NCBI GenBank assembly: GCA_011763485.2
Contig: JAANSK020021133.1
Location: forward strand, 1 to 29,220
Direction of reading: 5' to 3'
Length of the DNA: 29,220 nucleotides
Source of the DNA: Isoetes engelmannii
Lineage: Eukaryota > Streptophyta > Lycopodiopsida > Isoetales > Isoetaceae
The position numbers were made by a program, and so were the translations under genes. A model generated the notes under the pieces. That model was not told the DNA's origin and searched no databases. It worked only from the letters and a program-made list of their open reading frames with translations. Positions 1 through 9,570 of the stretch are shown here, one piece after another; position 1 is the stretch's first letter; the number at the start of each line of letters is the position of its first letter.

Positions 1-126
1 TAAAATACCCCAAACTGCCCCTAGGCAGTCATCGACGTTTGGGACATTCCCAGGCCACCCAGTGGCATTCCCATAGCAATTTCCTGAGTCCCCTAGGTCA
101 AGTACGACTTGCACCTAGGACCGTAA
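1..126. other. Unidentified repeat-like sequence at window edge
   Basis: No coding sequence is visible. The first bases (AAAATACCCCAAACTGCCCC) resemble the AAATGCCCC-type subrepeats that make up the terminal inverted repeats of the MULE at 10279-11344, so the window may open inside or next to a related element. The resemblance is short and could be chance. Confidence 0.2.
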
Positions 127-342
127 CATAAGCTGACCACCTCTGAGATACAACCACCTTTTACAAGTGCTATTGAAGATGAGGTCTCTTTTGCTGAGCT
201 TGAAGAAGTTGCTATTGTGGTTAACCCTGATGTTCAAACTGCAGAGGTTCCTCCTATTTTACCTATGGTCGAGAAACCTAAAGAGCAAGAGCAACCTTCT
301 TCAAGCACAAGAAATGAAGATGATTACAACCTTGACTTGTGA
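127..342 (+). CDS. Possible terminal coding exon, acidic C-terminus, unidentified
   Basis: This frame is open from the stop at 124-126 to a TGA at 340-342 and has no ATG near its start, so if real it is an internal or last exon. The peptide is strongly acidic and Pro/Glu-rich (for example AIEDEVSFAELEEVAIV, then a Lys/Glu/Gln/Ser stretch) and ends in EDDYNLDL. A weak pyrimidine-AG acceptor lies near 155-166. The composition looks like a disordered C-terminal tail rather than random translation. I do not recognise the family. It could be the last exon of a gene to the left of the window, or a pseudogene scrap. An overlapping Leu/Lys-rich frame at 167-370 is taken to be its shadow. Confidence 0.3.
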   Translation, partial: HKLTTSEIQPPFTSAIEDEVSFAELEEVAIVVNPDVQTAEVPPILPMVEKPKEQEQPSSSTRNEDDYNLDL

Positions 343-887
343 TAATTTATCTCCAGAAAATCATTTGTGATCTTATTTAAAACTTTGAAATGTGTTCCTC
401 AAACAAAAATTAATGAATTATTTTTTTCCATTACCTTCAAACTGATGTTTTTGTGATCTCATCATTGTACTTTTAAATAGCATTTTTAAAATTTGCCTTT
501 TTCGTGCATGTTGTTAAACAAATGTAGTCTATTACAATATCCAGCATGCCAAAATAAAGGGGAAAAAAAAATTTAACCTGCAAAAAAACTTAGGTTCTTT
601 AGAAAACGTCACTTTTGGGTGCACTATCTACTTTTTAGAGGGAATCTTTGAAATGGGAGTCGTGCAACACTCCCATTTAAAATGCAACTGTGTTAATTAT
701 GAAAATGCCTCTATTCAAACAAAAGAACGACATAGAAAAGTTCGAGTGACATTTCTACCAAGGGGAACAAGAACATATATAGTGATCGGAACGACATGAC
801 AACTATAAAATCATCATTTGGCGACAACATTGTGCAGCCAAAATCTTCAGTACATAAGACAAGTACGTTCCTCAGTCTTAGTAGTTG
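343..887. other. AT-rich non-coding stretch with one short hairpin
   Basis: No gene is visible. At 651-678 a 9-bp perfect inverted repeat (AAATGGGAG / CTCCCATTT) encloses a 10-nt loop. The stretch from about 580 to 880 leads into the MULE transposase fragment on the other strand and may belong to that element's 3' part, but no terminal repeat could be defined. Confidence 0.4.
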
Positions 888-1265
888 TTATCCATGAAAA
901 TTCTTAAGTTCAGTTGTTGTGTGCTCTAGTTGGAGAGCATTCTTTTTCCAACTAGAAGAAGCTTCTTTGTTAGTTCGATGTTGAACACCATGACAAGTAT
1001 GCTCTCCTAATGCACGATTCTCACATCTAGGACCACCATCAATTATAGATACAAACAAATGCCATGCACATCCTTCTTCCATGTATTGCACTCTATATCT
1101 AGACTTAGCAGACTTAATAACCTTCAATTCAGTATAAGATGAAGTGGCATGTGCACGAACTGCATTCTTAACATGTGCCAATTATTCAAATTGCTTCCCT
1201 TTAACTAATTTCAGAAAATATAAAGTACTTTCTACAGTATCAGAATCACCTTCATTAAACTTTAC
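888..1265 (-). mobile_element. Mutator-like (MULE) transposase fragment, N-terminal zinc-binding domain
   Basis: Read on the minus strand, this region matches the MuDR-family N-terminal DNA-binding domain (DBD_Tnp_Mut type). It shows the pattern VKNAVRAHATSSYTELKVIK, then R-Y-R-V-Q-Y-M, then the GC-x-W core (EEGCAWHLFVS) and a C-x(n)-EHTCHGVQH end. An acidic lead-in (KFNEGDSDTVES) precedes it at about 1240-1265. An in-frame stop (TAA, plus-strand 1183-1185) separates the lead-in from the domain, and the catalytic DDE core and zinc knuckle are absent. This is a dead fragment of an autonomous MULE. It could have been a source of transposase for the non-autonomous MULEs elsewhere in the window, but that cannot be shown here. 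Confidence 0.7.
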
Positions 1266-1721
1266 CTGTTTGGTTTGCAAGAAGCAAGAGATTGAGATAG
1301 CAAGATGTTACAGATGAATGCATCCAATTGACCCGATAGACAAGAATTGTTATGGCACAAGCTTACGGGGTGTGGATCAAAGGACTTGTAGAAGGAACAC
1401 AGATGCAAATACAGATTTAAAGCCTGGACAAATAGAACAATTGGGATTTGAATTGAAAGATATGTTAATTTATTAAGCTAAGTTAACCTTAGGCAAGCTA
1501 CTAAACTTTTTAGTAAAATAATAAATATGGCTGATATAGTAGGTCGCTACAGTAGTAGCAACGGGATAAGCCAAGACATCAAAAGATGTCGGCATGGAGC
1601 GAACTGTAAGCCGATTTGGGCAGAATAAGCTGAAACAAGCTAAACACAATCTGATTAAATTAAAGGAAAATCCGTTTCCCAAAGTTGTGAACATTATATA
1701 AACATTCCAATTCTATAAGCA
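1266..1721. other. Non-coding stretch, nothing recognised
   Basis: AT-rich sequence with no convincing reading frame, RNA gene or terminal repeat. The open frame on the minus strand at 1473-1694 has no family resemblance and a composition expected of non-coding DNA. Confidence 0.4.
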
Positions 1722-2402
1722 ATGGACATAGAAGCTAGTGAAAAGCTTGTTTCCTTGTTTGAGCCTTATTCCATAAATCTTGAATATCCTAGAGAAGTTT
1801 ATTTAGTTGGATGAACAGATTCTCAGAATTGGAAGGAACCAGAGAGCCTGTCACAAGTCTAAGACCGGTTGGTTATGAATTTGTGCCAGAAGACCAAGTA
1901 CCGGAGTTCAAAATTATTTTTTTGCTTAACCGTGTTGAGAGTTTTGCAGAAAGATGAGTCCATTCGCAACATTTGGTACCAAGAGCTGAGTCTTTCTAAA
2001 AAATTTTCTACAATGACCCAAAATGTATTTTACATTCATGTAGCCTAGTACAATCAAGCCATGTATGCCCCTACCCAGACTGCCACTCAAATTGGAATAC
2101 CTACATCATCTAGCTTTGTTGGGAACCAAAGGAAGCTAGTACATTGCAATACTGCAGGGATATTTGTCAGACATATATCAGCAGTCTTCTTTGCCTGCAA
2201 ATCCACCACCAGTTACTCCTCCAGCACCCGCAAATGGTTGGAGAAAGTTGAGGGAATGTCGTCATATGCGGGGGACAAAAGAAGCCTGCTAGTAGTTTTG
2301 GGATTCCTAGCAAGTTGGAAAAGCTTCTTCAAAAAAGTTAAAGCTACGGCGGGGCAAAAATTGCTGACAATGGATAAGTACTTCACAGATGTAGCTAGAA
2401 TA
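1722..2402 (+). pseudogene. Decayed coding-like stretch, unidentified host protein
   Basis: Several short protein-like blocks lie in the same orientation in shifting frames. One starts at ATG 1722 (MDIEASEKLVSLFEPYSINL, 30 codons to TGA 1812). A second runs through about 1815-1957 (RFSELEGTREPVTSLRPVGY, then EFVPEDQVPEF). A third contains KDESIRNIWYQELSLS. A Pro-rich block near 2180-2230 reads SSLPANPPPVTPPAPANGW. The last frame ends with KATAGQKLLTMDKYFTDVAR at a TAA near 2403. Each block has codon-like composition, but frameshifts and stops interrupt the whole. With no obvious splice sites between blocks, a processed or long-decayed copy is the simplest reading. I do not recognise the parent gene. 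Confidence 0.35.
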
Positions 2403-2814
2403 TAATGGCAATGCCGGCGGAAATTATTACCCCAGATAAAAACATGGGCAGATTTTAGAAAGGCATTACTCTGATCTTAAAGGACAGTAGGATCACTTTA
2501 AACACGGGGAACATAAAACAATGCACCATTTCTACTCTAAATGTGACGTTCCACAATAATATACGGTATAAATACATATGTTATACTGGCCACATCACCG
2601 TTACATGCCGTGCGTACAACATGTACCTTATATACCTAGTAGTCGGTATAGGATACCCCATGGGGTGGCGCACCTATACTCCATGGGGTGGCGCACAGGC
2701 GCACCCCTAAACCCAATGTATTGCGCATAAGGTAATATGCCTTTCACCAGATTAAATTTTATGTCAATATTGAATATATCAACCTAGAATTAGAATTGTA
2801 ATAAGTTAGACAAG
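2403..2814. other. Non-coding stretch with a short tandem repeat
   Basis: No gene is visible. The only structure is two 21-bp copies at 2653-2673 and 2676-2696 that share CCATGGGGTGGCGCAC. The first contains the palindrome CCCCATGGGG. The copies differ at one base. Confidence 0.5.
2653..2696. repeat. Two-copy 23-bp-period tandem repeat
   Basis: Two adjacent copies of ATAC(C/T)CCATGGGGTGGCGC plus AC. GC content is much higher than in the flanks. No function can be assigned. Confidence 0.6.
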
Positions 2815-2895
2815 ATCTCGAGTTGCCAGGAGGGTCAACTCGGCAGGCTCGTTACTGTTGGTACCAAAGTAGGGCTCGAGTTCGAGTCTCCATGG
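2815..2895 (+). mobile_element. tRNA-derived SINE-like head or tRNA-like relic
   Basis: A B-box-like GAGTTCGAGTCTCC (about 2879-2892) is preceded some 45 nt upstream by an A-box-like GGTCAACTCGGCAGG. This is the internal promoter spacing of tRNA genes and tRNA-derived SINEs. The sequence does not fold into a credible tRNA with a proper acceptor stem and lacks a tail, so it is not called as a tRNA gene. It lies directly upstream of an LTR-element 3' junction and may have become part of that element. Confidence 0.35.
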
Positions 2896-2899
2896 GGGC

Positions 2900-3190
2900 A
2901 TGTATGAATTGGATACCGTTGGATGGTATGGTCTTGGACACCATTGTATGGTGTGGTCTATGGTCTTGTGATGCTCGAGGACGAGCATAGTTCTAGTGGG
3001 GGAGATTGTAACGGACCGCTCGAGTAGATCTTGGTGTGGCGTTTCCTGATACCACCATAAGAGGGTGGGATGGATTTCCCATAAACATCCAGATGGTTTG
3101 GCCAGTTGGTTAGGCCGGGGTGGTTAAGGAACGTTACACTATTGTTTAAAAACTCTCCCAGGGTTTTGTTCCATAGGCATATCATTCTTC
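2900..3190 (+). mobile_element. LTR retrotransposon 3' junction: polypurine tract and start of LTR (fossil)
   Basis: A purine tract AGTGGGGGAGA at 2995-3005 is followed at once by TTGTAACGGACC, the usual layout of a polypurine tract and the TG start of an LTR in plant elements, often Ty3/gypsy. Immediately upstream are three small hairpins (2913-2988), the last being ATGCTCG / CGAGCAT, a motif often seen just before the tract. No protein domains remain, the right edge of the LTR is not defined, and no partner LTR is in the window. It is a broken fragment. Confidence 0.5.
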
Positions 3191-3771
3191 TTTGCAGTTC
3201 ATCATCATGAGATTCTACATATGCTTTAGCACAAACATTCTTATTACTTCTTTGTGGCCACGTGAGATTTTTTATGCTACAATTTGCATGGTGTATTCGG
3301 GAATGGAAAATGTCGGCATTATTTTAGTAGTAATTTATTAGTTATTGGTTGCAAAACATAGGTTTACAAGAAAACCTCCAAGGTTCGGCAATCTGTTAGA
3401 AAAATATGTGAGAGTAGGAGTTGTCACCAAGGTGAACATGAAGCGTTGTATAAACGAAAGAGTGCCACAGTTAATGGCTTTGAAAATGTTGGTTAGAATA
3501 CAACTGTTCCCATTGTATACCATGCAGGGATAATTTAGTCTCTTTAAGGCTATGCTTTATGTCTATGCATACTAGTTTCAAGTGATACATGCTGCTCTGA
3601 GTCTTGGCGCTCTTTTCTGCTTATGGCACCATTAGTGGCGCGCTTGTGCAAGGTAAGGTATACATGATATTCAGCTACAAACCATTCATCGATATTTACA
3701 GTAATGCTTAGTTGTCTGTAATTTTCAGGCAGATGTGTATACAACTTCGCACGTAGGAAGTGGAATTAAGT
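3191..3771 (+). promoter_or_regulatory. 5' flank and leader of the PPR gene with a probable 76-nt leader intron
   Basis: This is the region upstream of the PPR start codon. A good donor (GCAAG then GTAAGGTA, intron from 3653) and a good acceptor (TGTCTGTAATTTTCAG, ending 3728) define a likely 76-nt intron. If it is spliced, an upstream frame starting at ATG 3623 would run through the junction and end at TGA 3816-3818, two bases before the second in-frame ATG of the PPR gene (3820). No clear TATA box was found. Confidence 0.45.
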
Positions 3772-6528
3772 ATGATCCTGTGCTACACATCCTTTATTGT
3801 TCTAGTAGTTTTAGCTGATATGACTAAATTGTTCAGACCCATCAAGAATTTAAATAAGTTATGTGCTGATGGACGGTTGCGCGAGGCACTTCAAACAGCA
3901 GAGCTTATGGAGCAACAAGGCAACCCCATAACCAGAGACAATGCTTATTGTCTGCTCCAGATATGTGAGAAGAAAAAGGACCTTGAATATGGCAGACGAG
4001 TACAGACTCTTTTAATCCAAAACAGGCTTGATACAATCTCTGTTCTTGGTGATCATCTCATCAGGTTGTTTGCTTATCATGGAAGCTTGTCTGAGGCAGA
4101 TGAGGCATTTAAGAAGATTTCAAGACCAAGTTCATATACCTGGTGTGCTATTATTTCGGCAAATGTGAAACTCGGCCAGGGCAAAAATGCCCTTCAATTG
4201 TACCAAAGATCAGGTGTGAGGAATGACCCGTTTCTTTATGTTGATGCCATCAAGGCATGCATGATGATGAAAAATCTTTTGCAGGGCAAGATCATCCACA
4301 GCCAAGTAATCTATTACGGTTTTGAGTCTAATATTGTGGTTGGGAGTGTTCTAGTAGATATGTATGCAAAATGTGGAAGCCTCTGGGAGGCAGATACAGT
4401 GTTCCAGAGTTTGCCAAAGCAAGACGTGATTGCATGGAGTGCGATGATTGCAGCATATGTACAGTATGGTCAAGGTCTTCTCGCATTCTATTGCTTTAGA
4501 AACATGGAGCAAGAAGGCATACTTCCAGACAAGGTTGCATTTTTGAGCATTCTAAAAGCATGTACAGTTATAGACCAGGTCAAGCTTATACATAAGAAGA
4601 TTAAGAAATATGGCCTTCAATCAGATTGTGTCTTGGGCAGTGCACTTCTAGATATGTATGCCAAATGTGGAGACCTGGATAGTGCATCTAGGATCTTTAG
4701 AAGATTATCAAGTAAAGACATTGTATCATGGGGAACATTGATTTCTGGATATGCCCAGCATGGGAAAGGCCATCTGGCCCTAAAGTATTTTGATAAGATG
4801 CTAAAGGAAGGTATAAAGCCCGATAATCTCACATTTACAAGCATTTTGAAGGCATGTGCAAGCATAGGAGAAGTAGACCAAGGAAGGCACGCCCATGAAC
4901 AAATCACTAAAAGTGGGATTCAGTTGGATACCACGATGTCCAATGCACTTATTGACATGTATGCCAAATTTGGGGACCTAGAAACAGCACATCAAGTATT
5001 TAAGCAATCTCAAATTCGAGATGTGGTATCTTGGGGTGCTATTATTGCAGGATATGAACAGCATGATGAAGATGTTTTAGCTTTAAACTGTTTTGGTAGG
5101 ATGCAAGAAGAAGGCATGGAACCAAACGAATTCGTCTTTTCAAGTGCCTTAAAAGCATGTGCGAACATAGCTGCAATAAACAAGGGTAAGCTCCTCCATG
5201 GACAGATTTTGAAAAAGGGGCTCCAATCAGATCTTATTACCGGGAATAGTTCTATTGATATGTATGGCAAGTGTGGGAGCTTAGATGAGGCTCGAAAAGT
5301 CTTTGAGAGGCTATTGAAGAGGAACGTGATCTCATGGAGTTCATTGATAGCAGGATACAACAAGAATGGAGAAGGTTATCTTGCATTAGAGTGCTTTTAC
5401 AATATGCAGCAAGAAGGCATAAAACCAGATGGAGTTGCATTTTCCAGTGTCTTAACCGCTTGTGCCACTGTTGGTGCACTAGATCAGGGAAGACTTATCC
5501 ATAAGCAAATTATGAAAATTAGATTGCAATCAGACATTGTTGTTGGTAACACACTTCTCGATATGTATGCCAAATGTGGCATTCTGGATGAGGCACACAA
5601 AGTCTTCCTTGATTTGCCAACTAAAAACGTGGTATCTTGGAGCTCAATGATTTCTGGATATGCACAACATGGGGAAGGTCACCTGGCTCTAGAATGCTTT
5701 GAGCAGATGCAACAAAAGGATGTGTTACCAAATGAAATGACTTTTGGAAGTGTTTTTGTTGTATGCAGTCGGGCAGGTTTACTAGATGAAGGGCACTGGT
5801 ATTTCAAATTAATGAAGGAGAATTATGGCATTCAACCAACAGCTTCTCACTGTAACTGTATGGTTGACCTCTTAGGCCGTGCAGGACATTTCAAGATTGT
5901 TGAAGGACTGCTTCGACTTACCCCTCAGATCGATATTACAGGGTGGACTTCTTTGCTTGGTGCATGCAAGCTGTATGGCAATGTTGAGCTAGGGAGGCAC
6001 TGCTTTGAGAACATTGTGAAATTAGATTCCAATTGCATTGCTGGGTACGTGCTCATGTCGAACCTGTATGTTGATGCGCATATGGAAGAAGCTGCACATG
6101 AGATTGAAAAGATGAAAAACTGTACAACAATGCAGAATGTTCCTGCAAGGGCATGGATAGAAGTTAGAAACAAAGTTCATGAATTTGCTGTTGAAGATGA
6201 GAAGATCTCCCGAAACTCCCATATCTACTCCATGCTAAAGGAATTAGATAATAAAATAGTAGGAGGAGGATATGTTACAAAAGTTGCTGTAGAAAATTCA
6301 GATATAGAATACAACTTGTGTGGTCATTGTGAGAAAATGGCTGTAGCTTTTGGGTTTCTTGCTGTACCTCGTGACTTGGCTATTCGTGTTACCAAGAATC
6401 TTCAAATATGTGGTGATTGCCATACTGCTATGAAAATTATATCCAAAATTGAAAAGAGAGAAATTATAATAAGGGATGCATGTCGAATTCACCATTTTAA
6501 ACATGGAGTGTGTATATGTGGGGATTGA
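3772..6528 (+). CDS. PLS-class PPR protein with E and DYW deaminase domains; likely organelle RNA-editing factor
   Basis: This is an uninterrupted 918-codon frame. PPR proteins of this class bind organelle transcripts one base per repeat, and their C-terminal DYW domain deaminates the target base. Six roughly 101-residue PLS modules are visible, with repeated signatures such as LLDMYAKCGDLDSASRIF, DIVSWGTLISGYAQHG and FTSILKACASIGEVDQGRH. E/E+ motifs follow, then a PG-box-like region at V790-W795 and a DYW domain. The zinc-site residues are kept: H852-C-E854 (HxE), C880-x-x-C883 plus H884, and the HHFKHGVCICGD end. The terminal YW is missing because TGA follows the Asp codon. ATG 3772 is chosen because TAG 3754 lies in frame upstream; a GTG at 3760 is not a plausible nuclear start, and ATG 3820 is an alternative. 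The predicted N-terminus is hydrophobic (ILCYTSFIVLVVLA) rather than a typical transit peptide, which is odd. Confidence 0.9.
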   Translation: MILCYTSFIVLVVLADMTKLFRPIKNLNKLCADGRLREALQTAELMEQQGNPITRDNAYCLLQICEKKKDLEYGRRVQTLLIQNRLDTISVLGDHLIRLFAYHGSLSEADEAFKKISRPSSYTWCAIISANVKLGQGKNALQLYQRSGVRNDPFLYVDAIKACMMMKNLLQGKIIHSQVIYYGFESNIVVGSVLVDMYAKCGSLWEADTVFQSLPKQDVIAWSAMIAAYVQYGQGLLAFYCFRNMEQEGILPDKVAFLSILKACTVIDQVKLIHKKIKKYGLQSDCVLGSALLDMYAKCGDLDSASRIFRRLSSKDIVSWGTLISGYAQHGKGHLALKYFDKMLKEGIKPDNLTFTSILKACASIGEVDQGRHAHEQITKSGIQLDTTMSNALIDMYAKFGDLETAHQVFKQSQIRDVVSWGAIIAGYEQHDEDVLALNCFGRMQEEGMEPNEFVFSSALKACANIAAINKGKLLHGQILKKGLQSDLITGNSSIDMYGKCGSLDEARKVFERLLKRNVISWSSLIAGYNKNGEGYLALECFYNMQQEGIKPDGVAFSSVLTACATVGALDQGRLIHKQIMKIRLQSDIVVGNTLLDMYAKCGILDEAHKVFLDLPTKNVVSWSSMISGYAQHGEGHLALECFEQMQQKDVLPNEMTFGSVFVVCSRAGLLDEGHWYFKLMKENYGIQPTASHCNCMVDLLGRAGHFKIVEGLLRLTPQIDITGWTSLLGACKLYGNVELGRHCFENIVKLDSNCIAGYVLMSNLYVDAHMEEAAHEIEKMKNCTTMQNVPARAWIEVRNKVHEFAVEDEKISRNSHIYSMLKELDNKIVGGGYVTKVAVENSDIEYNLCGHCEKMAVAFGFLAVPRDLAIRVTKNLQICGDCHTAMKIISKIEKREIIIRDACRIHHFKHGVCICGD

Positions 6529-7479
6529 TATTTGGGATATTTATCATAAATCAATTTGGGTGATGGCTTCAAGGGGCAACCAAATTGAGCACAGAAAAAG
6601 CTGATTTTTGTTGGTTCTGGTCCGATTGAGCTAGGGGAGCAGATGATACGGAAAGGTTAGGCTACAGTTAGTCTACATATCTGGCCCTTTTGCAATTCCC
6701 CTTCATTTATGCTACCAACCATCAATATAGTATTGTTTCCGATGAGAGCAGAATCTCGTAACTCGATATTTGAATAGAGAAAATCATGGGGCTGCAAAGC
6801 ATGAAATAAGCAAAATTCAAGGCTCTTCTTAGATCCTGTGTCTTGAAGATTTGAGTCCAATCCTGTTTTGTGAGATCTAGGTATACCCAAAGGCCGGTGG
6901 TCCTGCTACTGTTTGAACGAGACTTCTAACAATTCTAGGCAATGTGCCGTTCAACTAGCCACCATAGCCAATGCTTGGGAAGTTACGAATCTGGTTCAGG
7001 CCTGCACCAGAATAAGCACAATGCTTTTAACCTTTTCCAGTTACATTTTCTGTGAAGGTACATTATGCAAAACATTTCCAGCTCGCATTTGAACTTAAAT
7101 TTATCCTAACGATTTGGTGTTCTGTTTATTAGATTGTGGGGAAAACCTTGGGAGTGAATGCAACCAACAATGCAGGTCAACGACCTTCGATGCGGACATA
7201 GAATATGGTGAATAGCTCAGGTTGTTATATTAAAGTTCATATGCTATATCACATATTCCATTTTTAAAAAATACTCTCTTGCCTCTTGTGATCATGTTTT
7301 TCTTTATGAGAAGTGCTTATAGTTGAAATTAAACTGGATGAGTAGTAGTTTCGATTTAATAGATCATTTCAGGCATCTCAGCCTTTGTGGAGACCATTTT
7401 GGGACTGAAAATAATTTTACCTTAGATCTGTGTGGTACTGTCGTTCTTTTAGTACATCAGGCGGTATCACACCTTCCCA
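6529..7479. other. 3' flank of the PPR gene, nothing further recognised
   Basis: AT-rich sequence with stops in all frames. It includes the expected 3' untranslated region of the PPR gene, though no clear polyadenylation signal stands out. No repeat or RNA gene is evident. Confidence 0.4.
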
Positions 7480-9570
7480 GTGACAGTCCCCGATTCACCC
7501 AGTCCCGTTTCCTCTGGCTCGGAGCTGTCAGCTATGGATTTTATCTGTGCAACAGCAGATCGTATCACACTCCATGGATTCTAGACAAGGTCCCTTGTTC
7601 TCCATGCTCTTCTCCACTAATTTATCCTCTATTTTGGCCCTCTGCTACAGACCTTAAGCAGGTTGAATCAACTAACAAAGATCAGTTGCATTCTTTCTTT
7701 GTCAGGGTGGAATCCACACTCCTGCCTGGGTTCGTAAGAGGGTGCATCAGGTCGGTCATTAAAATGTGCAATAAAACCTGATTGTTTGTATTCTTTTATT
7801 GGCAATATACAATAGGAGCTCTATGCAAAGAGATAGAAGCCAGAGACATATTGGATTATATTGTCCATGCTCGGTTGATCCAGTGTGAAACAAACTGGAT
7901 TATAGTGTCCATGCTCAGTATGAAACCAAGTATGAAACCAACCAAATCATCTAATAATCCGCTGGCCTGGATCTGCTAAAAGGGAAAGCCACATTTGTGT
8001 TTAACTGATGGTGATTTGAGGTATAGTGCCACAGGTATAGTGGTGGCACGCAATTTCTGTTTCTTCTTCTGCTTTTTTATGGAGCAATTATAGTAGCCTT
8101 GTGTTTGTCTAACCTTTGCTGACAACTTATCCCTAGGGGTTCTTCTCAAAAACCCAACAGTGTGGAGTTTTTTAATTACAGTGATAAGCTTTCAGTAAGT
8201 ACATCATCTAGCATCTATAAACCAAAAACTTTTTTATTAGGGGTCTAGGATGATATAACTAGATATTCTTTACTGTTCATTTATGGATAGGTGGCTATCA
8301 CTCTCAACCATGTATCCCAAAAATGGTTCGTCATGCAAAACGTATAATTATATGGTCAATTTGCTACGGTTTGCATATGATTGAGGTGTTGTAGTTCTAG
8401 GTCGCGCACTGTATTTTTTGGTTGTTTGGCTTTTCAACCTTTGCTTTAGCCATGCATGCACATAGCCATGAAGGAAAGCTCTCTTTTTAGCTCCACATCC
8501 TGGATGACAAGGGCCTTACTTCCTTCGCAGCTGTTTCATCATGGAGTTCTTCATGACGGATATTATTGTAGTGTTTCTCTGTGTCCAAACAATTTTGTCT
8601 ATGTACCCTTTTTTATCGTTTGGGTATGCATCTGTTTTTATGGTTTGCATTGTTCTGGTTGGTCTATTGAACTCCGTGCAGGTGCAGGTTCCTGGCTTCA
8701 TTAAAAGGTTTTATGTAGCTGATCAAGGGGAAGAAGAGACGGATCCTGACCTTTTCAATCAGGTTTATGGCAGTGCTTGACAAGTAAATTTTACAAAATG
8801 CTTAACAGGCTGGATCACTGAATCCACTGCCTCCATGAAACTCAAAGCTCTTGAGCTTGGACGGAACGACGATAACAAAAATTTAGGGAACATAATAATA
8901 ATAATTTGTTTATCACATTCACATTTTTCTCTGCATTTTTCACCTTCCTTCTCTAGGTCTTAATATGCCAAATGCCGCTCCATTACAGATGAGGGTAAGG
9001 ATAATCCATGAACCCCACTCTGGGCTGTGGGCAAGCTCAAGATCTTTCTTTTGCATCATCCTGTTGTTATTTGTGGGCTAGGTAAATTGGTGAAGGAGGA
9101 GGATGAAGAAGTAATGATATGAAATTTTGAGGTTGTGGGCTTGGGATTGGAAATGCTGCTGCAATGCCTATGACTTGGAGGTAAGTTTAAGATCTTTAGC
9201 AAGCGTGGATGGCCGATTGTGATTTCAGTTTATCATGATCATTTTATCATGCTGCCCAATTGTGAGTACTGCAAATACTTGTGAGGAAAATAAAATCTCA
9301 ATTATAGACACTGAGATAGAGGGACGCAAGATAGAGGGAGGCAGAATATACAACGCTTCATCTCAAAGCATGAGTTCTGCAACTGCACAATACCAGAACT
9401 TGCAACTATACCAGAACTTGTATTTTGAATTATTTCAAATTATAGAGGTGAGCCATACACAGCAAGGAGTGGTCAGATTTCTAATGGCCGACTCCATTTC
9501 TGTTGTGATAGCTGCTAAGGAGTTCAATCAACTTCACATGTCTGGATTATTACGCAAAGCTAACATTTGA
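7480..9570 (+). other. Series of exon-like blocks, unidentified (possible decayed or partial multi-exon gene)
   Basis: Short plus-strand blocks have protein-like composition and splice-like edges. About 7486-7598 reads PVTVPDSPSPVSSGSELSAM then DFICATADRITLHGF. About 7707-7750 has a TTTGTCAG acceptor followed by GGIHTPAWVRKRVHQ and a CAG/GTCGGT donor. About 8137-8193 follows a CCCTAG acceptor, reads GSSQKPNSVEFFNYSDKLS and ends at GTAAGTA. About 8684-8762 follows GTGCAG and reads VQVPGFIKRFYVADQGEEET then DPDLFNQ, before GTTTAT. About 8957-8998 follows CTCTAG and reads LNMPNAAPLQMR before GGTAAGG. A longer frame lies at 9235-9570. I could not join these into one confident gene model or name the family. 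They may be exons of a real gene or of a pseudogene. Confidence 0.3.

Noticed and set aside
167-370. Leu/Lys-rich frame at the left edge as a gene
   Set aside because: It overlaps a frame with far more natural composition (127-342) and consists mostly of Leu, Lys and Ser from shifted reading.
2815-2895. Functional tRNA gene
   Set aside because: A and B box-like sequences are present, but no acceptor stem or proper anticodon arm could be formed.
3760-3771. Start of the PPR gene at GTG 3760
   Set aside because: A nuclear plant gene would not normally start at GTG. The first ATG after the in-frame TAG at 3754 is at 3772.
4617-5479. Several minus-strand open frames within the PPR gene
   Set aside because: They are antisense shadows of a strongly supported coding region and repeat with the period of the PPR modules.
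6605-6665. Similarity to carbamoyl-phosphate synthase (FVGSGPIELGEQ)
   Set aside because: Only a dozen residues resemble the nucleotide-binding loop and no further similarity follows. Chance is more likely.
7323-7781. 152-residue plus-strand frame as a gene
   Set aside because: The translation looks like random sequence rich in Ser, Leu and His. The more protein-like content in the same interval is in another frame and is listed as exon-like blocks.
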